A stretch of DNA of 64,000 bases from positions 227,847,409 through 227,911,408 of the forward strand of contig NC_084794.1 of NCBI RefSeq assembly GCF_963169125.1, written 5' to 3'. Numbering within the stretch: the stretch's first letter is position 1; every line of letters starts with the position of its first letter. Below the pieces are notes generated by a model. It was not told the origin of the DNA. It searched no databases and saw only the letters and a program-made list of their open reading frames with translations. Position numbers and translations under genes: made by a program. This stretch comes from Humulus lupulus (Eukaryota; Streptophyta; Magnoliopsida; Rosales; Cannabaceae). Below are positions 12,453 through 25,396 of this stretch, piece after piece.

Positions 12453-13159
12453 GTGTTTACTTCTATCAATGCTACTTTTCTGGAAAATGACTATGTCCAA
12501 AACTTCAAACAACACAGCAAAGTAGTTTTAGAGGAGATGGTTAAAGAATTGACTCTGGCCAATGTTCCATCATCATCAATGCGAGTTGATGATGAAATTC
12601 CCACTCTTCATGTCCAACCGACGCAAGTCAATTTAAATGAAGAAAGTACCACTGTTCCTGAGCAAACAGTCATGGAGCCTGGTCGTAGTGGGAGGGTTTC
12701 TAGGAACCCAGTTTTCTATGGTATGGATGGTGAAACCAATATGGTTGTTGGTGACACTAGTGATGATGATCCATTGTCTTTCAAACAGGCAATGGCTAGC
12801 CCTGAAAAAGAACTATGGCTTGAAGCCATGAAACAGGAAATGGAGTCCATGTACTCAAATTCCATCTGGGATCTTGTGGAAGCACCTAGTGACTCTAGGG
12901 CCATTGGGTGCAAGTGGATCTACAAGAAGAAATGACGTGTTGATGGAAATATTAAGAATTATAAAGCTCGATTACTGGCAAAGGGTTATACCAAAGAGAA
13001 GGCGTGGACTATGAGGAAACATTTAGTCTGGTAGCCATGCTCAAGTCCATTCGCATCCTCCTATCCAGAGCAGCCGCTCTCGACTATGAGATCTGGCAAA
13101 TCCACGTCAAGACATCTTTTCTTAATGGGAAGCTTGACAAAGTCATTTATATGGATCAG
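12453..13159 (+). pseudogene. Copia-F reverse transcriptase, N-terminal part
   Basis: Starts in the INT-RT linker (FTSINATFLENDYV) and enters RT at WLEAMKQEMESMYSN and IGCKWIYKKK. A TGA ends the frame at 12935, and a frameshift follows near 13000. The reading breaks off in IYMDQ at 13159, where solo LTR C is inserted; RT resumes at 24189. The target duplication ATCAG is copied from the MDQ codons. Confidence 0.8.
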
Positions 13160-14490
13160 TGATTGACCCAAAATGGGTATGTTTTAAAAATTTATACTCG
13201 CAAGCGCACGAATCATATATGGAATATAGTGTTTGTGTAAGCACGAGATCGAACCCAAATGAGTTGTCTAAAATAAAAAAGAAAACTATTTTAAACCAAA
13301 ATTAATAAATTCTAACCTAGCTCCAAAGATTGATTAGTTTTAATGTTATGAACATAAAATAAAAGATTGAAAATAAAGCTATTTAAGAGAATAAAAATAA
13401 CTCAATAAGGATTTTTAAATAAATGGTAAAAGGAAAGATTATTAAGATACTAGAATCCACAAAATGTAAGTTTAATAATATTTATTAGTATATTGATTCC
13501 CAAGTTTTAGTGATAGTTAAAAGAAATCAAAGTATCATTTTCCAAATAGATTTATAATTTTAAGCACAAATTACTTCTAAAAAGATCGGATTTTTCTTCA
13601 CTTTTCAAAAAGTATAATTTCAAAGTATTTAATATGAATCAATCTAATGAAACAACAAAAAATCAAATAACATTATTTATAAGGCAAAACATAATATTTT
13701 TGTTCTAAGAATTGAATGTGTACAATTTAATGACATATCTTACACAAATAATATTATGTTTTGCAAAGTGAAGAACAAAGTGCATATTATCTAACAATCC
13801 AAAATATGAGATATTAAAGATGAAAGACATATATGAAGAAGAAAAATCCATAAACTTTGTTGCATTACAAGGGAAATCAACATACAACATAAATATTATC
13901 TAGTTACAAGTTGCTTCATCATGATCTTAATAATCTTATGAAAAAGATTAGAAGCACATACCTAGAGTTGAAATTACAAAATAAATGACATACATACTTG
14001 AAAATGCTCTTGAAAAACCCAAAATGGAAGAGAGAAAATGGTAGAAAGAAGATGGTAACCCAAAAATTAAGCGCCCCAAAAATGGCCTTGAAATTCCATA
14101 TTTATAGCCAAAATGAGATTATTAAAATAATCAATTTAAATTAATTAAATTGATTAGAATAATTAATTAAAATAAATATGGTATGTAGAGGTAAATTATA
14201 GGGTGTAATGATGATGTTGTGGCGAAAAATGTGTTGAAAAATAGGTAAAAAGTTGGCATTTTGGACATAGGGGACATTGTGGGCTCAAGATGATTGTTGG
14301 TGGCTGGTTGGGAGGCTGGGTAGGCGGCGGTGCCGTGTCTTGGGCTGGGGTGGCAGGTGGTTTCGACTGGGCTTGTTTACTGGGCCGAATGGCTAGGGTA
14401 AACGGGCTGGCTGGTAGGCGTGTGGCTGTTTTGGCAGCTAAAGGCTTTGTGGGCCTGGTGGCATTGGTGGGCTCGGCTGGCAGATGTGGG

Positions 14491-15667
14491 TGTTGGGAAA
14501 AGCTTATACGTGATCTTTATTTATTTTCATATATATCTAATATTAAACAAATTAATACGAGATAGCCTAAAACATGTTTCTAAAATTGAATTCAAAGAAA
14601 AACAATGAATATAATACTTACATTATACGCAGCGGAATTAAAGAGTCATTCATTCAGTTTCTCTAACTCTTGTATCCTCTCTGTACAGAGTATTATCAAG
14701 AAACTGAACCATCTTCTATTTTCTTCACAATCTTCCAATGTATCCTTAGAACCACCTAGATTCGAAATTTCACTCTTGAATTCATAGAACGCTCTATAAC
14801 AAATATAGATATGCTATTAATTATCCATTGTTACAACCATAATTGTTACTCAATCCTCTATAGACGGTCTACAATGAGATAGGACTAAAATACCATTTTA
14901 CCCCTCATTGTATTTTATCCTTAAAACACTTAGTTCCTTGTAAAAGATATTTCAGTAAACTAATTTAATTACTGAAATGAGATCTCTATCATTTAACACC
15001 TTGAACCAAACTAAAAGGAAACCATTATTTCACTTCTTCATCAGAAGCTATAGATGTTCATATCTATGATTAACACTCCCACTCAATTATACTACCAAGT
15101 TCCCAAGATGTAAGTATGGGCTAGTCCGTAGGGTAAGCTACTAACGAACAAGTCAAAGAACTCAAATAATACAATCAGTTAGACTACTAACCACTCAGAA
15201 TTGAGATTGAATTGACATATGGTCAACTATATGATATGACTAGAATAGATAATAATGGTATGTTTAGTTATCTTATCATCTGTCAATATCTGTCCTGTCC
15301 GATGTAACAAATACATCCGATCTTTTCTACTTTGCTAATTTTCTGGAAAGAACATAACACTGTAATGTGTAAGTTGATCATATCGTAGATTGGCAAGTCA
15401 GTGTAAATCTGGTGCACTGACTAATCATAAGACTAACTTATTTTGAACATATAATCATATTTATATTCCACTGTGATTACGTCACTATAAATAAGATTAG
15501 CTATATGCTTGGGATTTAATAGAAATTTATATTAAACAAATAATCATGAAAATAAAACATGTGAGCAAAGTGATTAACCAAGTCAAAAAATGATTTCTAT
15601 TCTTGTATTGATAATAAAATGAGATTACAAAGAATTTGGGTTTTAATTAGGGCATAAAACCCCAACA
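14491..15667 (-). repeat. Copia-R 3' LTR with an internal deletion
   Basis: 1177 bp against 1858 bp for the 5' LTR. The two align from both ends, but about 680 bp equivalent to roughly 22035-22715 is missing, with the junction near 14757. The lost part includes the TATA region. Adjacent to its right is the polypurine tract (15668-15680, minus CAAGTGGGAGTT). Confidence 0.8.
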
Positions 15668-15691
15668 AACTCCCACTTGCACTAATTAAAA

Positions 15692-17525
15692 CTAATGCCT
15701 TAATTCTACTAATCCCATTTTCTTGATATGCTTATCAAATGTAGCTTCTGGCAGTGTCTTTGTAAACGAATCCACAAGATTGTCTTCAGTTGCAATCTTC
15801 ATAACCTTCACATCTCCCCTGGCCACATATTCTGGAATAATGTGATACTTCCTTTCTATATGCTTACTCCTCTTGTGACTTCAAGGTTCTTTCGAGTTGG
15901 CTATCGCTCCTGTATTGTCACAAAACAACACAAGCAGTTTATCCATTTCTGGAATAACACCAAGATCTGAATAGAACTTCTTTAGCCGGACTATTTCCTT
16001 AGCTTCTTCGAACGCGACTATGTACTCAGCCTCCATGGTGGAATATGAGATTGCAGACTGCTTTACGCTTCTCCAAATCACAGCTCCACCCCCAAGAGTA
16101 AACACCATTCCAGAAGTAGACTTCCTGTCATCGACATCAGTCTGAAAATCTAAATCGGTGTAGCCTACAAGGTTCAGAACACCACCCTTGTAGACTAACA
16201 TATAATCCCTAGTCTGTCTCAAATACTTCAGGATATGCTTAACTGCTATCCAATGTTCCGGTCCTTGGTTTGACTGATACCTGCTCACTACTCCCACTGC
16301 ATAGCAGATATCTAGTCTAGTACACAACATGGCATACATCAGACTTCCAACTGCAGATGCGTAAGGAACTTTTCTCATTGCATCTTCCTCTTCAGGAGTC
16401 TGGGGAGACTGCTTCTTTGAAAGATGAATTCCATGGCGGGATGGTAGACACCCTTTCTTGGAAGTTGTCATTGAGAAATGTTCAAGCACTTTATCAATGT
16501 AAACTGCTTGAGATAGAGCTAAATGTTTGTTCTTTCTATCCCTGATGATCTGGATACCTAGAACATAACTTGCTTCACCCAAATCCTTCATCTAGAATTG
16601 AGTGCTCAGCCAATTCTTCACATCTGATAATTTCTTAACATTGTTTCCAATGAGTAAGATATCATCTACATAAAGAACCAGGAATACCACTATTTGATTT
16701 GCCTTCAGTTGGTAAACACAGGGCTCATCAAACCTAAGATTCTAGGAACGAGAAGCTTGCTTAAGTCCATAGATGGACCTATTCAACTTGCAAACTTTAA
16801 ATCCTTTAAATCCTTCTGGCTGATCCATATAAATGACTTCGTCAAGCTTTTCATTAAGAAAAGCTATCTTGAAGTCCATTTTCCATATCTCATAGTCGAG
16901 AGCGGCTGCTATGGATAGGAGGATACGAATGGATTTGAGCATGGCTACCGGACTAAAAGTTTCCTCATAGTCCACGGCTTCTCTTTGGGTATAACCGTTT
17001 GCCACTAATCGAGCTTTACAAGTCTCGATATTTTCATCTACACCTCGTTTCTTCTTGTAGATCCACTTGCACCCAATGGCCCTATAGTCACTAGGTGCTT
17101 CCACAAGATCCCAGACGGAATTCGAGTACATGGACTTCATTTCCTGTTTCATGGCTTCGAGCCATAGTTCCTTTTCAGGGCTATCCATTGCCTGTTTGAA
17201 AGACAACGGATCATCATTACTAGTGTCGCCAACAACCATATTGGTTTCACCATCCAAACCATAGCGAATTGGGTTCCTAGAAACCCTCCCACTACGACGA
17301 GGCTCCGTGACTGTTTGCTCAGGAACAATGGTACTTTATTCATTTAAATCGACTTATGTCGGTTGGATGTGAAAAGTGGGAATTTCATCATCAATTTGTG
17401 TTGATGACGATGGAACATTGGTTGGAGTCAATTCTTTAACCATCTCCTCTAAAACTACTTTGCTGTGAGGTTTAAAGTTCTAGACATAGTCATTCTCCAA
17501 AAAAGTAGCATTTGTAGAAGTAAAC
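15692..17525 (-). pseudogene. Copia-R reverse transcriptase and RNase H
   Basis: Nearly continuous RT-RNase H. From the right: the linker, WLEAMKQEMKSMYSN, RAIGCKWIYKKKRG, IYMDQPEGFKGF and SIYGLKQASRS. A stop sits near 16742, then LYVDDILLIGN with the catalytic YVDD intact near 16660. RNase H runs from GYTDLDFQTDVDDRKSTSG to EAEYIVAFEEAKE and the final GLVELRH stop at 15692. Further stops occur after STQF (16592) and after SKEP (15881). It is better kept than Copia-F and matches its RT across the C insertion. Confidence 0.82.
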
Positions 17526-17529
17526 ACCT

Positions 17530-18330
17530 TCTTTTCTGAATGACTATAGAAAAGTCCACCCCGAGTACCTTTAGGATAGCCAACAAACATGCAAACTTCA
17601 GTTCGCGGTTCTAGCTTTCCCTCCTTTTTCCTTAGGACGTGAGCGGGACACCCCCAGATTCTATAATGGCGTAAACTAGGTTCACGACCATTCTAGCGTT
17701 CTAAAGGTGTTTTAGGGATTGATTTTGACGGCACGACATTGAGAATGTCATTCGCAGTTTCAATTGCATGTCCCCAGAACGAAGTTGGTAGATTTGAGTA
17801 ACTAAGCATGCATCTAACCATTTCCAATAAAGTTCTGTTCCGGCGTTCCGCTACACCATTTTGTTTCGGAGTACCTGGGGCAGTAAGTTGTGATAAAATC
17901 CCAAGTTCAGTTAAAGGATCTTGGAACTGCATATCCAAATATTCTCCACCCCTATCAGATCGCAAGATCTTTAACATTTTACCTAATTGGTTTTGAGCCA
18001 TTGCTAGGAATTCCTGAAACTTTAAAAAGGTTTTCTGATTTCCTATGCATTAGGTAAATACATGAGTATCTAGAGTAATCGTCAATGAAAGTGACGAAAT
18101 ACTCAAAACCACCCCTGGCTTGTACATTCAAAGGTTCACAAACATCTCAATGCACAAGACCAAGTGGTTGTTTGGCCCTATCACCCTTTGCAGAGAATGG
18201 ACGCTTGGTCAGTTTGCCTTCTAGCAAGATTCACAGACACATAATTCACCTAAGGTGAGTTCCCTCAAAGGTCCGTCCTTTGTAAGTCTTTGAATCCTAT
18301 CATAGCCAATGTGACCTAGTCTCAAGTGTC
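17530..18330 (-). pseudogene. Copia-R integrase, broken
   Basis: The clearest part (18001-17693) shows ILRSDRGGEYLDM, APGTPKQNGVAERRNRTLL and FWGHAIETANDIL, holding the second Asp and the Glu of the DDE triad. The zinc-binding part toward 18300 and the first Asp region near 18085 are interrupted by stops and shifts. The downstream segment with VCMFVGYPKGTRG, typical of copia integrase, lies near 17570-17610. Confidence 0.75.
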
Positions 18331-18830
18331 ATAAATACATCATATTATCGTTATTGGTCTTTTGACGTTTATTGGTCCTAGGTTTAGCTACTTTGAATAA
18401 ATCATTATTAAGAGTGAGGGGTTCGTTAGGTCGCAGAATATAAAGCCCGTTTTCCAAACATGCAATGCACAATTGTGATCCATTGAAAGAAATAGATATA
18501 TTAAAACTTGTGAAAGTCATAACAAATTGTTTTAATTGCAACATGGAAACTGAAATTAAATTTCTACTAAAATCCGAAATAAAAAATACATCTTTTAAAA
18601 TTAAGTATTTATTTCCGAACTTCAGACAAGCTATTCCTCTAGCTTGGACCATAACGAACGCTCCGTTCCCAACTCTAAGCTTTAAGCCGCCTTCGTCCAC
18701 TTCCTCCCACGATTTAAGAAGCTGTAAAGAATTACAAACATGGTTAGTAGATCCAAAATCAATAATCCAAACGGATTTATCATTCTCTAAAACACATGTT
18801 TCCAAGATAAATGAACTATAATCATTACCT
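18329..18830 (-). pseudogene. Copia-R protease region, active site altered
   Basis: A 158-residue frame reads from the end of Gag into protease, with IIDFGSTNHVCNS where IIDSG is expected. The catalytic Asp is kept but the next Ser is Phe, so activity is doubtful. SRNLISVSMLQL and the linker to INT follow. Copia-F keeps D-S-G here, so the change is private to this copy. Confidence 0.75.
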
Positions 18831-19420
18831 TTGTTTTTCGCTGCTAGAAACTTGGGGCAATCTCGTTTCTAATGCCCCTTCTCTTTGCAGTGAAAACATT
18901 TATCTTTACCTTTCTTGTTTTTCATGTTCTTCCCCTTAGGCGTTTGTGCACGTGGTTGTGCACTCATCTTTGTAGCCTTTGTAGGCTTGGGGTTGTTGTT
19001 TTGTCCACATTTCCTCTTGTTTCTAGCTTTCGAAGATGAAGCTGGATGAGCTTCAACCTTAGCTAGATCAGCAGCAACATCAGTAGTCGTATTTTCACCT
19101 CCTTTACTAGGTCCACCCATGACAGGTTCAATAATCTGAAGCTCGTTCATGAGTTGCGTCAGACCATAGTTGAGTTGAGCATGAACGTGCAGACACGGTG
19201 CCATCTGAGAATTTACGGTGCCATCACGAACGTGCAGAGACGGTGTTATCCAAGCATTTACGATACCATCACGAGCATTGACGGTGCCATCACTAACGTG
19301 CGGACACGGTGCTCGTTCTGGGGATTCCTCAATCATGATGAACTCAAAGTTGTCACCTCTCTACTCTATGTTGATATTCTGCTTCCAATTATGGAAGTTT
19401 TCTCCGGTGAGTTTCTCCAT
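18831..19420 (-). pseudogene. gag: Copia-R gag pseudogene with repeat-replaced capsid
   Basis: The start at 19420 gives MEKLTGENFHNWKQN. A TAG follows after about 19 codons. From about 19320 to 19185 lies the same 15-residue repeat as in Copia-F (SDGTVNAR, LHVRDGTVNS and similar, roughly three units), then LNYGLTQLMNELQ. The zinc knuckle CFHCKEKGH is followed directly by a stop (Trp codon to TAG) at 18869. The capsid core normally found between the N-terminal part and LTQLMNEL is absent. Confidence 0.75.
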
Positions 19421-21751
19421 CGAAAGTTGAGAAAGGATGAGAGTAGACATAGACACTACTTAACTTAAAACTACAAATTACCAATAAAATAGAAATCAAT
19501 CACACAAATTTCAAGAAATAGCACAACATATACAAAAATATGTAAGATATGAGAAAAAAATACCAAAAACAGTCATATCTATATTTCTTTAGGTTTTTAA
19601 CTAATCTATGATATCCTTGTCCCGGTTGGCGAGAATAAAAAAATACCACTTGTTAAATAGAGTTGTAAATTCATTTAATAATGGACACCATTATTAATAA
19701 CCTACTATTCGATCAAAATAAGAAAAAAAAATCTCTTATTTTATGAGCTAGACCCACGGTTTCGATAATCATAGATTTAGTCCTAGTAGTCACCGTAGGG
19801 ATAAGTCTAGTAGAATTTGACCTATAATTATCTATCTTTCGAGATCTAACCTTGTCAAAATAACTAATGAACACCTTCCGTAGGGGGACGAATCAAAGCG
19901 CGTCGAGGCCCCATTAAGCTATTGACTATGTTCAACTAACGGTGGAGATCGAATAAAATCCTTAAATTAAGCTCATTATAAAATTAAAGATGTTTTTTTA
20001 TTATTTATTTTTAGAAAATTAATGAGTACGGTTTTCCAAAAATAAATAAATCGATTATATTTTTAAAACCAAAGTCCTATAATTTCTTATTAATTCTAAA
20101 GTGTCACATTGAAACAAATTCAATTAATTTGTTGCTAATCAATATTTAGGTTTAACTAATATAATGAACCTATACAATTAAGTCAAACTCAGGTAAATGG
20201 GCCTTAACAATTGGACTTTTATGGAGGAGAGCTGGGTCTAGGAATTTAAACATTCGTTTTATTAATTGATTAGGCCCACTATAGTCATGCAAAGCAAATA
20301 AGTCTTCACAAGTGGAATCACCCACAAGAGAGGAATTTAAACTTTACATTTTCTAATGGGCCCAAATAAAACCTATCATTTTATAAATATTTTATTTGGC
20401 AAAATACCATATATTTAACAAACATATGGGCTACTATATGCATCTAAGCCGAATTGCAAAAATACCACATATAGTGCAAACATACATGTTATAAATGGAT
20501 GGGCCTAATCATTTTACTATATGAGCAATTCTATGAATTTATGCAAAAATACCACAATTTATTTCATTTGCAAAAATACCACAATTAATTATCTAGAATT
20601 TATCAAAAAATTCAAATTAATTAAATTTTTACAAAAAATAAGTCAATTTAAATGAAATTTAAATGAAATTTAAATGAAATTTATCAACAATTAACAATAG
20701 TTAATTTAAATTTCATTTATCAACAATCAACTTGGTTTTAGGTTAATTTGAAAAAAAAAATATTAATTTAATTTAAATAGGATTTATCAACAATTAACCA
20801 AAGTTAATTTAAATCCCATTTAAAAAATAAAATTTATTAATTGGCTGAAAAAAATGATATTTTTGAATATTTAACCTATTTTAAATTTTAAAATCAATAT
20901 CTTAACTATTTAAAAAAAATATCTTGTGTTGTTACAACTATTAGCTAATATTTTAACCATTTAAAAAAAATAAAATATTAATAGTTATAACAACCCTAAA
21001 ATATATCAAAATAGTTAAACAAATTCAAATATCCATAAAAATATCTAACTAACAATATTTTAATTTTAAATAATTTAAATATTAAAAACTATAGAATAAA
21101 AAGATATTTATATTTTCAAATAAAGATTTAATTAAAAAAAATAAAAAATTTAAATGAAAATATCTTAAATATCTGATATCATAATTATAATATTTTAATA
21201 TATTAAAAGATTTAAAAATAAGTTGTTAGTCTATTTTAAAATTTGAATTTGAATTTTTGTAAAAAATATCTAATTATTTATATCTCAACTAACAAAAATA
21301 TCTTATTTTAAAAAAACAATTTTAAATACATAACAAATCTGATATTTTTGGCTTTGATTAAAAATAGTAAATATCTACAATTTTAATTTTCTTAAATAAA
21401 AAAAATTAAAATTGTTTTGGATGAATAGTACCCGTGGGTACTGTTCACCGTGGCTGGTGCGTGTGGGCGCGCGTGGGCGTGAGCACACACATGGGGAGGC
21501 AGGCCAAAAAATTTTATTTATTTTTTTTGAGCAATTTTTCAAACAAAAACTATTTTCTAATTAATTTTTAACATGTTTTACACAAAATAAAAGCATATAT
21601 AAAAATTAATAGCATAGAAAATACAACAAAATAACCTAAAAATTGCTAAAATCAACATGCTTCATAAAAACATGAAAACCATCCAATTATTCAAACATAT
21701 CAAATAATCCAATTTTAAACATGTTCATGCATGAAAATAAAGATTACCAAA
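19421..21751 (-). other. Copia-R leader with conserved hairpin
   Basis: AT-rich, non-coding and homologous to the Copia-F leader. A hairpin at 21420-21449 (GATGAATAGTACCC, loop GT, GGGTACTGTTCACC) matches that of Copia-F. No gene seen. Confidence 0.65.
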
Positions 21752-21766
21752 GGCTCTGAGGCCAGT
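21752..21766 (-). other. Copia-R primer binding site
   Basis: On the minus strand ACTGGCCTCAGAGCC directly follows the 5' LTR. TGGCCTCAGAGC resembles the initiator-Met type site with two differences. Confidence 0.55.
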
Positions 21767-23624
21767 TGTTGGGAAAAGCTTATAAAAGATCTTTATTTAT
21801 TTTCATGTATATCTAATATTAAACAAATTAATATGAGATAGCCTAAAACATGTTTCTAAAATTGAATTCAAAGAAAAACAATGAATATAATACTTACATT
21901 ATACGCAACAGAATTAAAGAGTCATTCCTTCAGTTTCTCTAACTTCAGTATCCTCTCTGTTGTAGAGTATTATCAAGAAACTGAATCGATCTTTTATTTT
22001 CTTCACAATCTTCCAATGTATCCTTAGAACCAACTAGAATAGTGTGAGAAATTCTCAACACATGAGATAGATATAGAGAGAAGAAAAGAAAATAACAAAG
22101 ATGCTTAGAAAATGACTTGTGTTTAGAGAGAATCTAAAACTATCAGAAAACCAGTGATTAAACTTATCAAACTTATGTTTTGACTTCTCTCTAAGCACTC
22201 ATTTTATAGACTCAATTAGGCCATTTAATTTAATTAAAAAATCAATAAAATAATAGCCAATTTGAAGCCCTAGGTCGAAATTATCATGGACTTTAGACCC
22301 GTGAAATTTCCCATTTGATTATAAGCCCATTGGACTTAAAATCAAAGTCTGTATTATTTTCTATTGATTTAATTAATTAGATAATTATTTAAATCCTTCG
22401 TCAAATTAATTATTTATAATTTGAACCTTGATTTAAACTTATTTATTAATTTAGATACCAATTTATCTTAATTAATAAATCTGCCATAATTTCTCTTTTC
22501 TTCTCAAAATTACACAACTCTGTGAAACTATCCAAAATTGACATAGTCAACTTTGATAATTCTAATTGATGATTAAATCAATTTATTGAGACTATCTAGT
22601 TGATTTTATCCAAGGTACAATGGGGACCATGGGCCTATGAAATCAAGCTCCAATAAGTTATCATAAATCTAACAAATAAATTTACTAACTTATTAATTCC
22701 TCGTGACTCCACTATAGACTCGGAATTGCACTCTTGAATTCATAGAACGCTCTATAACAAATATAGATACGCTATTAATTATCCATTGTTACAACCATAA
22801 TTGTCACTCAATCCTCTATAGACGGTCTACAATGAGATAGGACTAAAATACCGTTTTACCCCTCATTGTATTTTATCCTTAAAACACTTAGTTCTTTGTA
22901 AAAGATATTTCAGTAAACTAATTTAATTACTGAAATGAGATCTCTATCATTTAACACCTTGAACCAAACTAAAAGGAAACCATTATTTCACTTCTTCATC
23001 AGAAGCTATAGATGTTCATATCTATGATTAACACTCCCACTCAATTATACTACCAAGTTCCCAAGATGTAAGTATGGGCTAGTCCGTAGGGTAAGCTGGT
23101 AACGAACAAGTCAAAGAACTCAAATAATACAATCAGTTAGAATACTAACCACTCAAAATTGAGATTGAATTTACCTATGTCAACTATATGATATGACTTG
23201 AATAGATAATAACGGTATGTTTACTTATCTTATCAACTGTCAATATCGGTCCTGTCCGATGTAACAAATATATCCGATCTTATCTACTTTGCTAATGTTC
23301 TGGAAATAACATAACACTGTAATGTGTAAGTTGATCATATTGTAGATTGGCAAGTCAGTGTAAACCCGGTGCACTGACTAATCATAGGACTAACTTATTT
23401 TGAGCATATAATCATATTTATATTCTACTGTGATTACGTCACTATAAATAAGATTAGCTATATGCTTGGGATTTAATAGAAGTTTATATTAAACAAATAA
23501 TCATGAAAATAAAACATGTGAGCAAAGTGATTAACCAAGTCAAAAAATGATTTCTATTCTTGTATTGATAATAAAATGAGATTACAAAGAATTTGGGTTT
23601 TAATTAGGGCATAAAACCCCAACA
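21767..23624 (-). repeat. Copia-R 5' LTR
   Basis: 1858 bp on the minus strand, starting TGTTGGGGTTTTATG and ending TTTTCCCAACA. The TATA box TATAAAAT lies at 22201-22208 (minus). It is the fuller of the two Copia-R LTRs and aligns with both Copia-F LTRs. Confidence 0.85.
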
Positions 23625-24188
23625 GTGGGCAGGCCCACGGGAGTTCGGTTGGGCAGAATGGGTGAAGGAATTGCAGAAGCTGATGGAATCGAAAGGTGGG
23701 AAGAAGCTTCAGGTGGGCTAGCTGTGTGCTGGGCCGAGTTGGGTGAAGGCAGCCAGGCATTGGGCCTTTTTTTTTTAGTTTTGCCACAATTTTCTTTCTT
23801 TCTTTTTTTTTTGGCTTTTCTAGCAACAACAATTCAACAACTTCCTACAAAATAAATATAAAATAAATCATAAATAAAATATTTTCAACTATAAAATAAG
23901 TCAAGTTAATTCTTTGAAAATATTAATTATAATTTAATTTATATTTTACATTTAAGTTCAATAATACAACATTGTTTTACCTCACACTAAACAACATTAA
24001 TTCAAATAATTAACTACAACATTTTACAACAAAATATCTATAAAAACACACAAAATTATATAAAATCAAAATAAACCTAATAAATTCAAAATTACTTTAA
24101 AACTAAATAAATTTATTAAAAACTCAAGAATTAAGCAATAATTAGCACATAAAAAGTTGTAAAATAACTCTATTTTGTAGAGTTATCA

Positions 24189-25375
24189 ATCAGCCATAGG
24201 TATTTAAAGTAGCTGGACAAGAAAGAAAAGTTTTCAAGTTGAACAGGTCTATTTACGAACTTAAGCAAGCTTCTCATTCCTAGAACCTTAGGTTTGATGA
24301 AATAATCAAAACCTATGGCTTTGAACTAAATATTGATGAGCCTTGTGTTTACCAACTGAAGGCAAATCAAATAGTGGTATTCCTAGTTCTTTATGAAGAT
24401 GATACCTTACTCATTGGAAACAATGTTAAAAAATTGTCAGATGTGAAGAATTGGTTGAACACTCAATTCCGGATGAAGGATTTGGGTGAAGCAACTTATG
24501 TTCTAGGTATCCAGATCATTAGGGATAGAAAGAACATACTCTTAATTCTATCTCAAGCAGCTTACATTGATAAAGCGATTGAATGTTTCTCAATGACAAA
24601 TTCCAAGAAAGGACATTTACCGTCCTGCCATGGAATTCATCTTTCAAAGAAGTAGTCTCCCCAGACTCCTGAAGAGGAAGATGCAATGAGAAAAGTTTCT
24701 TACGCATCTACAGTTAGAAGTCTGATGTATGCTATGTTGTGAACTAGAACAGATATCTGCTATGCAATGGGAGTAGTGAGCATGTATCAGTCAAACTTAG
24801 GATCAAAACATTGGATAACAGTTAAGCATAACCTGAAGTATTTCAGGCGGACTAGGGATTATATGTTAGTCTACAAGGGTGGTGTTTTGAACCCTGTAGG
24901 CTACACTGATTCAGATTTTCAGATTGATGTCGATGACAGGAAGTCTACTTCTGGAATGGTGTTTACTCTTGGGGTTGGAGCTGTGATATGGAGAAGCACA
25001 AAGCAATCTGCAATCTCAAATTCCACCATGGAGGCTGAGTACATAGCCGCGTTAGAAGCAGCTAAGGAATTACTCTGGCTAAAGAAGTTCTATTCGGATC
25101 TTGGTGTTATTCCAGAAATGGATAAAACGCTTGTGTTGTTTTGTGACAATACATGAGCGATAGCCAACTTGAAAGAACCTCGTAGTCACACGAGGAGTAA
25201 GCATATAGAAATGAAGTATCACATTATTCGAGAATATGTGTCCAGGGGATATATGAAGGTTATGAAGATTGCATCGGAAGACAATCTTGCAGACCCATTT
25301 ACGAAGACACTACTAGAAGCTACATTTGATAAGCATATCAAAGAAATGGGATTAGTAGAATTAAGGAATTAGTTT
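24189..25375 (+). pseudogene. Copia-F reverse transcriptase C-terminal part and RNase H
   Basis: Continues the RT interrupted at 13159. LYEDDTLLIGN (24392-24425) has Glu in place of Val in the YVDD box. FRMKDLGEATYVLGIQ follows, then stops after SKK (24653) and CDNT (25156). RNase H shows SDFQIDVDDRKSTSG and MEAEYIAALEAAKELLWLKKF. The last frame (25169-25372) ends GLVELRN just before the polypurine tract, which fits the end of a copia polyprotein. Confidence 0.8.
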
Positions 25376-25384
25376 CAATTAGTG

Positions 25385-25396
25385 CAAGTGGGAGTT
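25385..25396 (+). other. Copia-F polypurine tract
   Basis: CAAGTGGGAGTT directly precedes the 3' LTR. The same tract precedes the Copia-R 3' LTR. It primes plus-strand DNA synthesis. Confidence 0.7.

Larger units (their letters stand above)
14491..23624 (-). mobile_element. Copia-R: Ty1/copia retrotransposon, same family as Copia-F, inverted
   Basis: LTRs at 14491-15667 (3') and 21767-23624 (5') with a perfect target duplication GTGGG (14486-14490 and 23625-23629). On the minus strand the order is leader, gag, PR, INT, RT-RNase H. It aligns with Copia-F throughout, including leader hairpin, repeat-altered Gag and polypurine tract. It is inserted in solo LTR C, which lies in the RT of Copia-F, so it is the innermost member of the nest. 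Confidence 0.9.
13160..24188. mobile_element. Solo LTR C, split by Copia-R
   Basis: Starts TGATTGACCC and ends GTTATCA, with inverted ends TGAT/ATCA and a perfect target duplication ATCAG (13155-13159 and 24189-24193). Removing Copia-R leaves about 1.89 kb (13160-14490 and 23630-24188) with no coding. The opening, with CTCGCAAGCGCACGAATC and CACGAGATCGAACCC, resembles LTRs of plant Tat/Ogre gypsy elements as I recall them; this lineage call is inference. A GC-rich block (14290-14490, resuming at 23625) stands out from its AT-rich context but reads as LTR sequence, not a gene. Confidence 0.75.

Noticed and set aside
14290..14565. Gly/Trp-rich frame starting in a GC-rich patch
   Set aside because: It runs across the boundary between solo LTR C and Copia-R, so it is an accident of the insertion.
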